Positions 1 to 13,096 are shown, counted from the stretch's first letter. The stretch: 64,000 nt of DNA from VAZQ01 sp963835165 (GCA_963835165.1 CAWIGD010000065.1:1-64000), one strand, 5' to 3'. The notes: generated by a model from the letters alone, not told the origin. Made by a program: numbers and translations.

Positions 1-71
<71 letters not shown>

Positions 72-161
72 TCAATCGATGCGAAAACGGGAAGTACGGG
101 CCGCTGCCCGCAGGCGGCCTATGTAGCAATCGTGACGCGGCTTGAAAAGCCCAAATGGCGC

Positions 162-237
162 CTAGTGGTCCGATTCCGAAGTTCGTCAGCACTCGCGGTA
201 CATTCAGATACGAACTTCGGAATCTAAGGACCACTAG
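162..237. repeat. CTAG-bounded palindrome, copy A
   Basis: Imperfect inverted repeat of 76 nt that starts CTAGTGGTCC and ends GGACCACTAG. The inner arms GATTCCGAAGTTCG and CGAACTTCGGAATC pair, and a 3-nt asymmetry separates inner and outer arms. It lies between the initiator tRNA (minus) and the CHAD gene (plus). Related copies are at 251-324 and 30349-30660. It has no coding potential. Confidence 0.85.
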
Positions 238-250
238 CAATTCTATGATT

Positions 251-324
251 CTAGTGCCCCGAACCCGAAGTTCGCGATCGCATTTGCCGCACGGTGTGCG
301 CAAACTTCGGGTTCGGGGCACTAG
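251..324. repeat. CTAG-bounded palindrome, copy B
   Basis: Inverted repeat of 74 nt, starting CTAGTGCCCCGAACCCG and ending with the complementary CGGGTTCGGGGCACTAG. The arms pair over about 23 positions around the inner word GAAGTTCG. The loop contains TGCCGCAC, a word also present in the loops of the copies at 30498 and 30586. Thirteen nucleotides separate it from copy A. Confidence 0.85.
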
Positions 325-361
325 GTCGCCATGTCACGCAAGAATGTCCTATATTTTTCAT

Positions 362-1246
362 ATGAATGACAGACCCGCCTTGCGGCCGAGCGTGGCGGTG
401 GGGGAGGCGTTGCGCGGCGTGGCGCACGACATTCTCGCCGAGGCGCGTGCCGCCATCGAGGATCCGGCCAGGTCCGAGGCCGAGGCGGTGCACGATTTTC
501 GCCGGGCGATGAAGCGCTGGCGCGCCCTGCTGCGCCTGCTCGAACCCTTTCTCAAGCAGGACGCCCGGCGCCTGCGCGACGAGGCGCGCGATCTCGCGGG
601 TGCGCTCTCCGGGGCGCGCGACGCCCAGTCGGCGCTGGACGCGCTCGACGATCTCACCAAGCATGGCCTGGCCTTGTCCCCGCGCTCGGTCGCAGGGCTG
701 CGCCGCCGCATCGAGGAGATCAGGCGGTCGGCGGAGACAACGCTCAATGCCGAGATGCGCGAGCGCCTCATCACCGCGCTCGACCAGGCCTCCGGCGCGG
801 TCGAGCGCTGGCCGCTTCACGCCCTGACCTTCGACGACATCGCCGACCAGCTCGCGCGCTTCTATCGGCAAGCACGGCGCCGGCTGCCGGCGCATTGGCC
901 TGCGGCCGACGGGGAGGAGCTGCACGAATTGCGCAAACGGGTGGTGATCCACCGCTACCAGATCGACATCATCGAGCCGCTGTGGCCGCGCTTCGTCAAG
1001 ATGTGGAGCGGCGAAGCGCAACGGCTGCGCGATCGGCTCGGCAAGCATCAGGACATGCTCGTGCTCGCGAGCCTGACCGTGCCCCACGGGCCGCTGGCGC
1101 CCTGGCGCTCGCGCCTCACCGAGGCCATCGCCGAGCGAAAGGCCGCGCATGTCGGGGAGGCCGCGCGCATTGCCGCGCGCATCTTCGTTGAAAAGCCAAG
1201 CGCGCTGCGCCGGCGGCTGGCCACGATGTGGGCGGTCGGCCGCTAA
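362..1246 (+). CDS. CHAD domain protein
   Basis: A 294-residue protein, almost all one CHAD (conserved histidine alpha-helical) domain. The family marks are visible: H44 in VHDFRR followed by a basic run, H188 in LHELRK, H197, and H229 in LGKHQDM, on long arginine-rich helices. CHAD domains are known to bind inorganic polyphosphate, so a polyphosphate-associated role is inferred; no CYTH phosphatase domain is fused. The ATG at 362 was chosen because the frame upstream runs through palindromes A and B; an ATG at 344 is an alternative. No strong Shine-Dalgarno was seen. It is followed after 18 nt by the stop of a convergent gene. Confidence 0.85.
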   Translation: MNDRPALRPSVAVGEALRGVAHDILAEARAAIEDPARSEAEAVHDFRRAMKRWRALLRLLEPFLKQDARRLRDEARDLAGALSGARDAQSALDALDDLTKHGLALSPRSVAGLRRRIEEIRRSAETTLNAEMRERLITALDQASGAVERWPLHALTFDDIADQLARFYRQARRRLPAHWPAADGEELHELRKRVVIHRYQIDIIEPLWPRFVKMWSGEAQRLRDRLGKHQDMLVLASLTVPHGPLAPWRSRLTEAIAERKAAHVGEAARIAARIFVEKPSALRRRLATMWAVGR

Positions 1247-1264
1247 CGAAGCCTGCGCGTCCGC

Positions 1265-2276
1265 CTAATCCAAGGGCGTGAATCCGGATGTCTTCACGAT
1301 CGGCCCCCAGCGATCTGTGTCGGCCTTGATCTGACGAGCAAAGTCGGCCGGCGTGAGGCCGCCGACATCTACCGATTGATTGGCAAGACCGGCCTGCATT
1401 TCCTTGGTTTGCAGTGCCGCGCGCAACACGCTGCTGAGCGTCTCGACGGTCCCGTTGGGAGTCCGCGCCGGAACAAAAATGCCGAACCATTCGGCGAATT
1501 CGAGCGCCGGGTATCCCGCCTCGGCAACGGTTGGCACGTCGGGCAGCAACGGGCTGCGCTGTGCGCCCGTCATTGCCAGCGCTCGCAGCGTCCCGGCCCG
1601 GACGTGCGGAACGAAGGAGCCGATGGGCGAGATGCAGGAGGCGATTTGACCACTCAGCAGACTTTGTATGGAGGGCGCCGTTCCCTGAAAGGGAACGTGG
1701 AGATACTCAAAGTTCGCAGCCCGGGACAACATGACGCCGAGGAAATGAAGGGGCGAACCCGCGCCCGGCGATCCATAGGAGGACTGATTGGGATTGCTTC
1801 GGCACCAGGCAATGAAATCAGCGAGTGTCTTCACCGTGCTGGGCACCAGCGGGCCAATCGCGATCAGCATGGACGTGGTGGAGATGGTGGTAACCGGGGC
1901 GAAGTCCTGCTGCGGATGGTAACTGAGCGACTTGTAGACGTGCGGGTAAAGAGCCACCGCTACGGCAGGCGTCAGGACCATGACCGACCCGTCCGCCGCG
2001 CTGTTCTTCAAGACATCCATCACGACGCGACCGCCCGCACCAGGACGGTTCTCGACGATCGTCGAAGACGCATACGCCTTCATCTGCTCGGCAAGGAGTT
2101 CTCGCGAGAACGTCGCTGGGGCCGCCCGCGGGAAAGCCGACCATGATGCGCGCCGTCGAGTGCAATGGCTGCGCCAGACTTGGCGAGAGTCCCAGAACAT
2201 ACGACGCAATACCGCCCGCGCTGCCAAACAAGAAACGCCGGCGATTGGGCCTGATCACGCGACGAACGTCAGTCAT
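1265..2276 (-). pseudogene. Bug/TctC-family substrate-binding protein with a frameshift
   Basis: Periplasmic receptor of the tripartite tricarboxylate transporter (Bug) family, in two frames. The ATG at 2276 follows an AGGGAGG ribosome site and opens with a twin-arginine-like signal (NRRRFLFGSAGG) and FPAGGPSDVLAR. The frame then shifts near 2098-2105; the other frame continues with ELLAEQMKAY, ENRPGAGG, YGSPGAGSPLHF, HVPFQG and PDVPTVAEAGYP to the TAG at 1265. Rejoined, the product is about 336 residues, normal for the family. As sequenced it would end early. Either the gene is decaying or the base call is wrong. No tctA/tctB membrane genes are nearby. Confidence 0.8.
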
Positions 2277-2394
2277 TGCGGCCTCCCTGCTGTGATTCTT
2301 AGACCCGCTAGCTTCCACCGACAAAACCGGACCGACGGCACGATTGATGCCCATTCTCCGCGAAGATGTCGGCAATCAGGCTACTAGCGCGTCG

Positions 2395-2856
2395 CTATTT
2401 TGCAATGACCGTCAGCAGCCTGGCGATGAACTCGCTCTGTGCCGGAAGAATTTTGCGGCGGGCCTCGGCCGGCGCAAACCATTCCGCGCGGTCGACCTCG
2501 GGAAATGACGCCGTGCGCCCGCTCTTGGGCGGCCATTCCAGCTCGAACTCATTCGACTTCAACGTCGCGGGGTCGAAGTCGCCTTCGACCGCCCAGGCGG
2601 TGACGATCTTCCGGCCGGCCTGGACGATGTCGCCGAGAGCAAGAAAGTCGCCGTGTGCGCGCGCGCCGGTCTCTTCCTCGAACTCACGCCGCGCCACCGT
2701 CAGCGGGTCCTCGTCGTCGCCATATTCGCCTTTCGGGATGGACCACGCGCCCCAATCCTTCTTGGCCCAGAACGGACCGCCGGGATGCACCAGCAACAGC
2801 TCGATACCGCCGTGCGTCTGCCGGTACATGAGGAGGCCGGCACTGCGTTTGGGCAT
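2395..2856 (-). CDS. NUDIX hydrolase
   Basis: A 153-residue single-domain NUDIX protein. The full Nudix box is present: G43, five residues, E49, seven residues, then REFEEETGA (residues 57-65), giving the Mg2+-binding glutamates of GX5EX7REUXEEXGU. NUDIX enzymes hydrolyse nucleoside diphosphates linked to another moiety; the sequence does not show which substrate. The N-terminus (SAGLLMYR) and the phrase WGAWSIPKGE are typical of the stand-alone NTP pyrophosphohydrolase-like group. It lies 118 nt upstream of the frameshifted Bug gene on the same strand, with no obvious functional link. Confidence 0.88.
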   Translation of the reverse strand: MPKRSAGLLMYRQTHGGIELLLVHPGGPFWAKKDWGAWSIPKGEYGDDEDPLTVARREFEEETGARAHGDFLALGDIVQAGRKIVTAWAVEGDFDPATLKSNEFELEWPPKSGRTASFPEVDRAEWFAPAEARRKILPAQSEFIARLLTVIAK

Positions 2857-2910
2857 GGGTACTCAAATCGCCCCAGATTGAATCACGATGTCGCGTCTAG
2901 CTTTTTGTCG

Positions 2911-2959
2911 GAGCATGATCTTTTCCGAAAACCGGTATCCACTTTTCGGGATCATGCTC
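2911..2959. repeat. GATCATGC-type palindromic repeat
   Basis: Inverted repeat beginning GAGCATGATC and ending GATCATGCTC, with CCGAAAA / TTTTCGG inner arms and an ACCGGTATCC loop. I recognise this hairpin as a dispersed intergenic repeat common in Bradyrhizobium-like genomes. A second copy follows at 2976-3020. Together they fill the gap between the GST and NUDIX genes and could end the GST transcript. Confidence 0.8.
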
Positions 2960-2975
2960 TACGTATTTTTCCGTC

Positions 2976-3020
2976 GCATGATCCGATCCGAAAACTCCCG
3001 CAACGTTTTCGGGATCATGC
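2976..3020. repeat. GATCATGC-type palindromic repeat, second copy
   Basis: Inverted repeat GCATGATCC ... GGGATCATGC with an inner CGAAAAC / GTTTTCG stem, just downstream of the GST stop codon (minus strand). Same family as 2911-2959 and the shorter hairpin at 15555-15584. Confidence 0.8.
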
Positions 3021-3028
3021 GCTGACGC

Positions 3029-3697
3029 TCACAAGCGGTTGTGCCGCGCGATCGCCCGCGTCACCTCGACCGGCACCTTGGCGTCGGCTTCCGCGCGCAG
3101 CGCCCGCGCCGCGCGCGCCGCCGGACGTTCGAGGCAGCGTTTGAGCCAGTCTCCGATGCGCGGCATGGCCGACAGGTCCATGTCGATCGCCCGGCTGATC
3201 ACCGCGGCGACGTTGAGATCGGCGACGGTGAATTCGTCGCCCAGGAGGTAGGGACGCTCCGCCAGCGCCCCCTCGAGCACCTTGAATGGCGGCTCCAGCA
3301 CCTTGAGCGCCTCCGCGAGCCGTTGCGGATCGCGGTCCTCGGGCGGAAGCCGCACGGCGTGCAACGACCAGATGTTGACGCCGCGGTCCACCTCCTGCAC
3401 CGACCACAGGCTCCACTGCCAGGCCTTGGCCTCGCCCTCGAGCGTCGCCGGATAGAGCCGGCCGTGCTTCTTGGCCAGGTAGAGCGTGATGGCGAGCAAT
3501 TCCCACAGGACAAAGCCGCCGTCGTCGATCGCCGGCAGGCGGCCGTTGGGATTGATCGCGAGATACTCCGCCTTGCGCGCGCCGGCCGGACCGATCTCGA
3601 TCGGAACATGCTCGTAGTCGAGATCGAGCTCTTTCGCGATCCAGAGCGCGCGGAAGGCGCGGGTGCGGGCGACGCCGTAGATGCGCAAGTCGGGCAT
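3029..3697 (-). CDS. glutathione S-transferase family protein
   Basis: A 222-residue cytosolic GST. Residues 1-80 form the thioredoxin-like domain: YGVARTRAFRALW opens it, the cis-proline lies in RLPAIDD (P55), and FVLWELLAITLYLAKKHG is the glutathione-contact and domain-end segment. Residues 95-205 give the helical C-terminal domain with GDEFTVADLNVA, the N-capping box of GSTs. The substrate cannot be deduced. It starts 8 nt after the stop of the Bug gene at 3705-4679, so it is probably the last gene of a bug-bug-gst operon. The two palindromes downstream are the likely transcript end. Confidence 0.85.
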   Translation of the reverse strand: MPDLRIYGVARTRAFRALWIAKELDLDYEHVPIEIGPAGARKAEYLAINPNGRLPAIDDGGFVLWELLAITLYLAKKHGRLYPATLEGEAKAWQWSLWSVQEVDRGVNIWSLHAVRLPPEDRDPQRLAEALKVLEPPFKVLEGALAERPYLLGDEFTVADLNVAAVISRAIDMDLSAMPRIGDWLKRCLERPAARAARALRAEADAKVPVEVTRAIARHNRL

Positions 3698-3704
3698 TCG
3701 TCTC

Positions 3705-4679
3705 TCAATTGATCTGCAGCTTGAAATTCCGGATCGCCGTTCGATAGCGGTCGATATCGTCCTTCATGAACTTGACGTAGTCCTCGGTTCCGTTCTCGTG
3801 CAGATCCATGCCGAGAACGGCCATGCGATCGACCATGTCCGGTTCTCGCAACGCCTTGGCCACGGTCGCCTGCAGGCGCGCGACGAGATCGCGCGGCGCT
3901 CCCGCCGACATCTGCAGACCCATCATGGTGGCGTAGTCGAACCCCTCGATGCCGAGCTCGATGGCGGTCGGCACATCGGCGACCGATTTCGAGCGCCGCT
4001 GGGTGCTGATGCAAAGAACACGAAGCTTGCCGTCCTCGATCAGCGGCAGCACGTTGGGAACGCCGGACCAACCCGCCTGCACCTCGCCTTTGACCAGCCC
4101 GCCCACCAGAGCGGTGCCCCCGCGATAGGGCACGTGCAGGAGATCGATGCCGGTTTGCGCGGCAAAGATCGCCATCGTGAGGTGATGGATCGATCCGGGT
4201 CCAGCCGAGCCGTAGGCCAGCTGGCCGGGTTTCGACTTGGCGAGGGCGATGAACTCCGGCAGCGTCCGGGCCGGCACCGACGGGTGCACGACCAGCACGG
4301 TCGGGACCGTCACCAGCGCCGTGATCGGGGTGAAATCCCGCAAAGGATCGTAGCCAAGATCGGGATTGAGCACCACGTTGATGGCCATTGCGCCGGAATC
4401 GCCGAGCATGAGCACATGCCCGTCGGGCGGCGTGGCGGCCACCATCTTGGCCGCGACAACGCCGCCGGCACCCGGAACGTTCTCCACCACGAAGGCTTTG
4501 CCGAACGCGCCGGAGAGTTTCAGCGACAGCAGCCGCGCCAGCACATCCGGATTGCCGCCCGGCGCCGCGGCCGCGATCAGACGCACGGGCCGGTTCGGAT
4601 AATCGCCGTCGACCTGGGCGAGGACCCCGCCCAGCCCCAACGCAAGAGAAGCAGCCGCCAGCACCGCAATTCGCAACAT
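3705..4679 (-). CDS. Bug/TctC-family tripartite tricarboxylate transporter receptor
   Basis: A 324-residue secreted binding protein. The signal peptide is about residues 1-22 (MLRIAVLAAASLALGLGG..LAQ). Family landmarks follow in order: YPNRPVRLI, APGGNPDVLARLL, VENVPGAGG, KPGQLAYGSAGPGS, HVPYRGGTALV and DVPTAIELG. Bug receptors bind carboxylates or other small acids in the periplasm; the ligand is not predictable here. The ATG lies 15 nt after the stop of the next Bug gene and the stop is 8 nt before the GST, suggesting co-transcription. No tctA or tctB partner is in the window. Confidence 0.88.
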   Translation of the reverse strand: MLRIAVLAAASLALGLGGVLAQVDGDYPNRPVRLIAAAAPGGNPDVLARLLSLKLSGAFGKAFVVENVPGAGGVVAAKMVAATPPDGHVLMLGDSGAMAINVVLNPDLGYDPLRDFTPITALVTVPTVLVVHPSVPARTLPEFIALAKSKPGQLAYGSAGPGSIHHLTMAIFAAQTGIDLLHVPYRGGTALVGGLVKGEVQAGWSGVPNVLPLIEDGKLRVLCISTQRRSKSVADVPTAIELGIEGFDYATMMGLQMSAGAPRDLVARLQATVAKALREPDMVDRMAVLGMDLHENGTEDYVKFMKDDIDRYRTAIRNFKLQIN

Positions 4680-4694
4680 GATCAGCGCCTCTTG

Positions 4695-5669
4695 TTATTC
4701 CGGCTGGATGTTGGCGGCCTTCACCAGCTCGCCGCGCGCCGTGAGCCCGGTCTTGACGATGTCGGCGAGCTGTTCCGGCGTGCTGGTCGCGACCGCGACG
4801 CCGAGCACGCCGAGCTTCTCCTTCACGGCCTCGGTCGTCAGCACGTTGCGGATCGCCGCGTTGAGACGCGCGATCAAAGGCGCGGGCGTCGCGGCCGGCG
4901 CGAATATGCCGTGCCAGGACGACATTTCGAATCCGGGAACGGTTTCGCCGATCGTCGGGACGTCGGGCATGGCCTGATAGCGCGCCTTCTCCACCACCGC
5001 CAGGAGCTTGATCTTGCCGGTGGTGAGATGCGGCACGGCGGTCGACAGGCTCAGGAACGCGACCTTGATGTGGCCGCCGAGCAGATCATTGATGGTGGCC
5101 CCGCCGCCGCGATAAGGCACATGGACGATGTCGATGCCGGTCTTCTGCCGCAGGAGCTCGCCCGCAAGATGGTGCGGCGAGCCGGCCCCGGACGAGCCGT
5201 AGAGGAGCTTGCCGGGATTGGCCTTGGCATAGGCGATCACGTCCGCCACGGAATTCGCGGGAAATTCGGTGTTGACCGCGAGACAGATGATGTTCGCCCC
5301 GGCATAGATGACAGGGGAAAAATCCTTCACCGGATCGAACGGCGCGTTCTTGTAGAGGTACACGTTGGTGGTCATCATCGCGTCGGTGCCGACCATCAGC
5401 GTATAGCCGTCGGGCTGCGCGCGGGCCACATAGGCCGCCGCGATATTGCCTCCGACGCCCGAGCGGTTGTCCACGATGACGGACTGGCCCCATGCGGCAT
5501 TGAGCCGTTCGCCGATCGTGCGCGCGACCAGATCGCTGGTCGCACCCGGCGTATAGCCGACCACGATGGTCACCGGACGCGAGGGATAATCCTGGGCCGC
5601 CGCGGGGACGACCGCCAAGAGGAGGGCGAATGGGAGCACGCGCCCGAACGCGTGGAAGAACGAGAGCAT
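4695..5669 (-). CDS. Bug/TctC-family tripartite tricarboxylate transporter receptor
   Basis: A 324-residue secreted receptor, first gene of the bug-bug-gst operon. The ATG at 5669 is preceded by GGGAGGA at good spacing and opens a clear signal peptide ending in VVPAAAQ. Next come YPSRPVTIVVGYTPGATSD, VDNRSGVGGNIAA, NPGKLLYGSSGAGSPHH, HVPYRGGGATINDLL and PDVPTIGETVPGFEM, all standard for the family. An open frame extends upstream past the start, but it lies across the intergenic gap and part of another gene. Binding specificity is unknown. Confidence 0.88.
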   Translation of the reverse strand: MLSFFHAFGRVLPFALLLAVVPAAAQDYPSRPVTIVVGYTPGATSDLVARTIGERLNAAWGQSVIVDNRSGVGGNIAAAYVARAQPDGYTLMVGTDAMMTTNVYLYKNAPFDPVKDFSPVIYAGANIICLAVNTEFPANSVADVIAYAKANPGKLLYGSSGAGSPHHLAGELLRQKTGIDIVHVPYRGGGATINDLLGGHIKVAFLSLSTAVPHLTTGKIKLLAVVEKARYQAMPDVPTIGETVPGFEMSSWHGIFAPAATPAPLIARLNAAIRNVLTTEAVKEKLGVLGVAVATSTPEQLADIVKTGLTARGELVKAANIQPE

Positions 5670-5763
5670 CCGGTTTTTCCTCCCTGGTTCGCCGCCGGTC
5701 TTCGCCAGCGGTCGTCGGCGCGCCGTCCGCCACCGGACCTCACTATCGGATAAAGCCGGGCTG

Positions 5764-5792
5764 AAAAAAAGCCGCCACCGACCTGCGGCGGC
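5764..5792 (-). terminator. rho-independent terminator after the Bug gene at 5864-6878
   Basis: On the minus strand a GCCGCC / GGCGGC hairpin is followed at once by seven T residues. It lies about 70 nt past the stop codon at 5864 and before the next Bug gene, so it separates the two transcripts. Confidence 0.75.
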
Positions 5793-5863
5793 GTTCGACG
5801 CCGAGGCGCATACGCCGAAGCAACCGGGCGACCTGTCCGCGCCGACGTCGCCAGACCGCCGGG

Positions 5864-6878
5864 TTATTCCGTTTTGGTGCCGGCAGCCGCCGCGGCCGCG
5901 CGATAGAAGTCCCGCTCGGCGCGAATGACCTCGGCGAATTCCTCCGGATCGGCGCCGCTCGGTTCGATCCCGAGCTGGAGCAGGCGATCGGCGATCGCAG
6001 GATCCTTGGCCGCGTTGCGCGTCTCCCGCGCCAGCAGCCGGACAATCGGTTGCGGCGTTCCAGCCGGCGCAAAAAAGCCGTTCCACGAGGTGACGAGAAA
6101 GCCGGGATAGGACTCGCCGACGGTCGGCATGTCCGGGAGTTGCTTCAGGCGCGCGGCCGAGGACACCGCGAGCAGCCTGACGCGGCCGCTCGAGGCCTGC
6201 TGCAGCAACTCGGATGCATTGCCGAAATACACGTCGATCTCTCCGGTCAGGAGGCCATTGAGGGCGGGAGCGCCGCTCTTGTAGGGCACGTGCGTCATGT
6301 GGATGCCGGCGCGCGAGGCGAGCAATGCGGTCGTCAGATGGATGATGCCGCCCGGACCGGCGGAGGCATAGTTGAGTTTGCCCGGATTGCTCTGCGCGTA
6401 GGCAATGAACTCCCGGAACGTGCTCGCCGGCAGCGACGGCTTGATGCCGAGGATGTAGGGACCAGCGCCGAAGATGCTGACCGGCACAAAATCCTTCTGC
6501 GGATCGTAGCTGGTCTTCTGCACCAGCGGCGCGATGATGATCTGCGACGCCGATGCGAACAGCAGAGTGTTCCCATCGGGCGAGGCGTGGGCGACCCGGG
6601 CGGCTCCGATCGCGCCACTCGCGCCTGCGACATTCTCCACGACGACGGGTTGGCCGAGCGCGGCCGTGAGCCGCTCCCCGACCATGCGGGCCATCGTATC
6701 GGTGTTCCCGCCGGCCGCGTACGGCACCACGGCGGTGATGGGCCGGGTCGGCCAGTCGCTGGCCTGCGCCGCGCAAGCGAAGAGCGACCAGCGCGCCGAG
6801 GGCGCGACAGATGCCGCGCGCCGCGCACAATATCGTTCCGGCTGGTCCGATCAGCAGGCGATGGCAGCCAGGGTTCAC
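5864..6878 (-). pseudogene. Bug/TctC-family receptor with a frameshift inside the signal peptide
   Basis: Most of a Bug receptor is intact: ASDWPTRPITAVVPYAAGGNTDTMARM, VENVAGASGAIGAARVA, NPGKLNYASAGPGG, HVPYKSGAPALNGLL and PDMPTVGESYPGF, ending in a stop at 5864. The frame has no good start: upstream it reaches a stop at 6853-6851 without an ATG. The only start with a ribosome site is the GTG at 6878, after GGAGGG. That frame gives CRALGALVAL and must slip one base near 6777 to join ACAAQA-SDWP. The signal peptide is thus split by a single-base insertion. It is either broken in nature or a sequence error. Confidence 0.75.
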
Positions 6879-7063
6879 GGGTGGTCCCTCCTACGATGCA
6901 GACGGCGTGTGCAGGCGGCGGACCGCCCGATCACGACGATGCATTTTCCGGGCCAGCGGCAGGCGCCGAATGTGTCGGGCACGGCATGCGACGGTTGCGC
7001 TACTCGCGGGAGAAGAGGCGGACGGCGCGCAAACCACGATCGACGGACCGGAACCGCGAATGC
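6879..7063. other. intergenic region between a Bug gene and the rRNA operon terminator
   Basis: No gene is supported here. The only signals are the GGAGGG ribosome site for the GTG at 6878 and, presumably, the promoter of that Bug gene, which I could not place. Short open frames on both strands have no recognisable features. Confidence 0.6.
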
Positions 7064-7096
7064 AAAAAGCCGCCGCGGCAAATGCCACGGCGGCTT
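7064..7096 (-). terminator. rho-independent terminator of the rRNA operon
   Basis: On the minus strand AAGCCGCCGTGGCA, a TT loop and TGCCGCGGCGGCTT form a 14-pair stem with one G-U pair, followed by TTTTTGC. It lies about 65 nt past the 3' end of 5S rRNA. Confidence 0.85.
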
Positions 7097-7160
7097 GTTA
7101 GTTTCCGTGCGGGCTTTCGCCTCGCATGTCGTTGATCATGAAGAGGTGTCCGTCCTTGGC

Positions 7161-7278
7161 AGGCCTGGCAGCGACCTACTCTTCCAAGTCTTGAGACTTA
7201 GTACCATTGGCGCTGGGAAGTTTTACGGCCGAGTTCGGGATGGGATCGGGTACAGGCTCCCCGCTAATACCACCAGGC
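7161..7278 (-). rRNA. rrf: 5S ribosomal RNA
   Basis: The minus strand reads CCTGGTGG...TAGCGGGGAGCC, the conserved CCCGATCCCATCCCGAACTC, then AGTAGGTCGCTGCCAGG pairing back to the start. About 118 nt. It is the last gene of the operon, with terminator at 7064-7096. The ends are estimated from stem pairing. Confidence 0.93.
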
Positions 7279-7453
7279 CGGCCAAAGACGGATGACGGAC
7301 CTCGCACACGACAGAGGACGGATCGAAATCCACCCTCCAGGTCGCAACGAGGTCCACGCAAGCTGGTCATTCCTGTCGTTCAATCCGACGCCGTTCGACA
7401 TCCGTCCTGCGACGTCTGTCGACGGTCGTCCGATGCGCATTGAAGATGAGCGC

Positions 7454-10270
<2,817 letters not shown>

Positions 10271-10634
10271 TCTCATCATCAATGCCCATCCCGCTCGGCA
10301 GCGGACCCGGTCGAGCGTTCTCACGAACGGTTCGATCGGCCGGACATTGATTAGAAAGACCAGCTTGCTTCGGATCGTTCCGACGGCGTGCGGTCAAGCC
10401 AGCCGACATAGCATTGCTGTACGCCATCCCGTCACCGCAGCGATTGTCGTCGCCGTGTGACGTGATCACGTTTCAATGCTCGGAGTTGCGTGCCGGTCGC
10501 GACATTACATCACGATCGACGCTCGGAGCGATCCTTCCTCTTCACGATGTCAGATATCACGCATCCCACACGAAACCTCGCGGTTTCCCGGTGGATGCGA
10601 AAGACGTTCTTGCGGACAAGCCGAAAACCCCGGC
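10271..10634 (-). other. internal transcribed spacer between tRNA-Ala and 23S rRNA
   Basis: About 364 nt of spacer in the rRNA precursor with no coding sequence. It holds the 5' flank of the 23S processing stem. Short open frames in it are not genes. Confidence 0.8.
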
Positions 10635-10710
10635 TGGTGGAGCCAGACGGGATCGAACCGACGACCTCCTGCTTGCAAAGCAGGCGCTCTCCCAACTGAG
10701 CTATGGCCCC
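10635..10710 (-). tRNA. tRNA-Ala (TGC)
   Basis: The minus strand begins GGGGCCATAGCTCAG and has the anticodon loop TTTGCAA (anticodon TGC). It carries GGTTCGATCC in the T-arm and ends TGGCTCCACCA, with CCA encoded. 76 nt, in the usual position upstream of 23S. Confidence 0.95.
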
Positions 10711-10726
10711 TCCGGGGAGCAGTAAG

Positions 10727-10778
10727 CAGAAGTCAGCAATCGACAAACGCGCATGAATGGCGTGATCGCTGACTTCTG
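10727..10778. other. hairpin in the spacer between tRNA-Ile and tRNA-Ala
   Basis: CAGAAGTCAGC (10727-10737) and GCTGACTTCTG (10768-10778) are perfect inverted repeats inside the transcribed spacer. A processing hairpin for RNase III is the likely role. Confidence 0.6.
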
Positions 10779-10796
10779 ATTACTGACGCCTGAAAG

Positions 10797-10873
10797 TGGT
10801 GGGCCTGGGAAGACTTGAACTTCCGACCTCACGCTTATCAAGCGCGCGCTCTAACCAACTGAGCTACAAGCCC
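10797..10873 (-). tRNA. tRNA-Ile (GAT)
   Basis: The minus strand begins GGGCTTGTAGCTCAG and has the anticodon loop TTGATAA (anticodon GAT). It carries AGTTCAAGTCT in the T-arm and ends GCCCACCA with CCA encoded. 77 nt, directly downstream of 16S in the operon. Confidence 0.95.
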
Positions 10874-10884
10874 TTGGGAGGCGT

Positions 10885-10939
10885 CAGTCATCAGCGGTCA
10901 GCAGCCAGTGACGCGAAGATCGTCTAAGCCTGATGACTG
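10885..10939. other. hairpin in the 16S to tRNA-Ile spacer
   Basis: CAGTCATCAG (10885-10894) and CTGATGACTG (10930-10939) are perfect 10-bp inverted repeats in the precursor between 16S and tRNA-Ile. A processing structure is likely. Confidence 0.55.
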
Positions 10940-11094
10940 CGCACTGACTTCCGACTCCCTGATTGGGGCTCGTCCGCGAAGAAAGAGAAACGTAGACGGC
11001 GGTGTCCCGCCAAAGGGCTCGTTCATCCTGAAACGAACGGCCCCGATGTTCCAAGAGATCCGATAGAGGACGCGTGAGGCGCCTCTGAAGGATC

Positions 11095-12695
<1,601 letters not shown>

Positions 12696-13096
12696 GATGA
12701 GAACTTTTCCCGGCTGATCACAACGTTTGACGAGGTCCCACGCTTGCCGATGAGCGCCGAGCGAACGCCCGATTTGCATCGTGCGCACGCCTGCCGCTTT
12801 CCCGACAAGGTGTTGACCTGAAACGTCGACCGCCGAAGTCTCTTCCGGCCCCACCCTTCTCGAAGATCGCTCTTCGATCGAGGCGGTGCCCGCAGGGACT
12901 CCGCCGTCCACGTTTCTCTTTCTTCCGATTCACCTATCAAACAGCCCGGGATCAGGGAGATCCCACCCCCTGGAAGACCAGAGAGCCGTCGAAGCCTAAG
13001 GGCCTCCGATTGGGATCGGAAGCCTGGTCACCGAGTATCAGTGAGGAGCTTCGAAGACGCGCCGTCGCACCGAGGCGGCGGCGTGCCGAAGGTCGC
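12696..13096 (-). other. leader of the rRNA precursor
   Basis: About 400 nt between the rRNA promoter and the 5' end of 16S rRNA. No open frame with gene-like features. It should contain the 5' half of the 16S processing stem and antitermination signals, which I could not place with certainty. Confidence 0.65.

Noticed and set aside
3681..5753. Plus-strand open frame of 690 codons opposite two Bug genes
   Set aside because: It crosses two real genes and their gap, with no domain; composition effect.
4695..6878. One continuous minus-strand frame of 727 codons joining two Bug genes
   Set aside because: Only the part after ATG 5669 is a receptor; the upstream part is out of frame with the first receptor except around its signal peptide, and a terminator at 5764-5792 lies inside.
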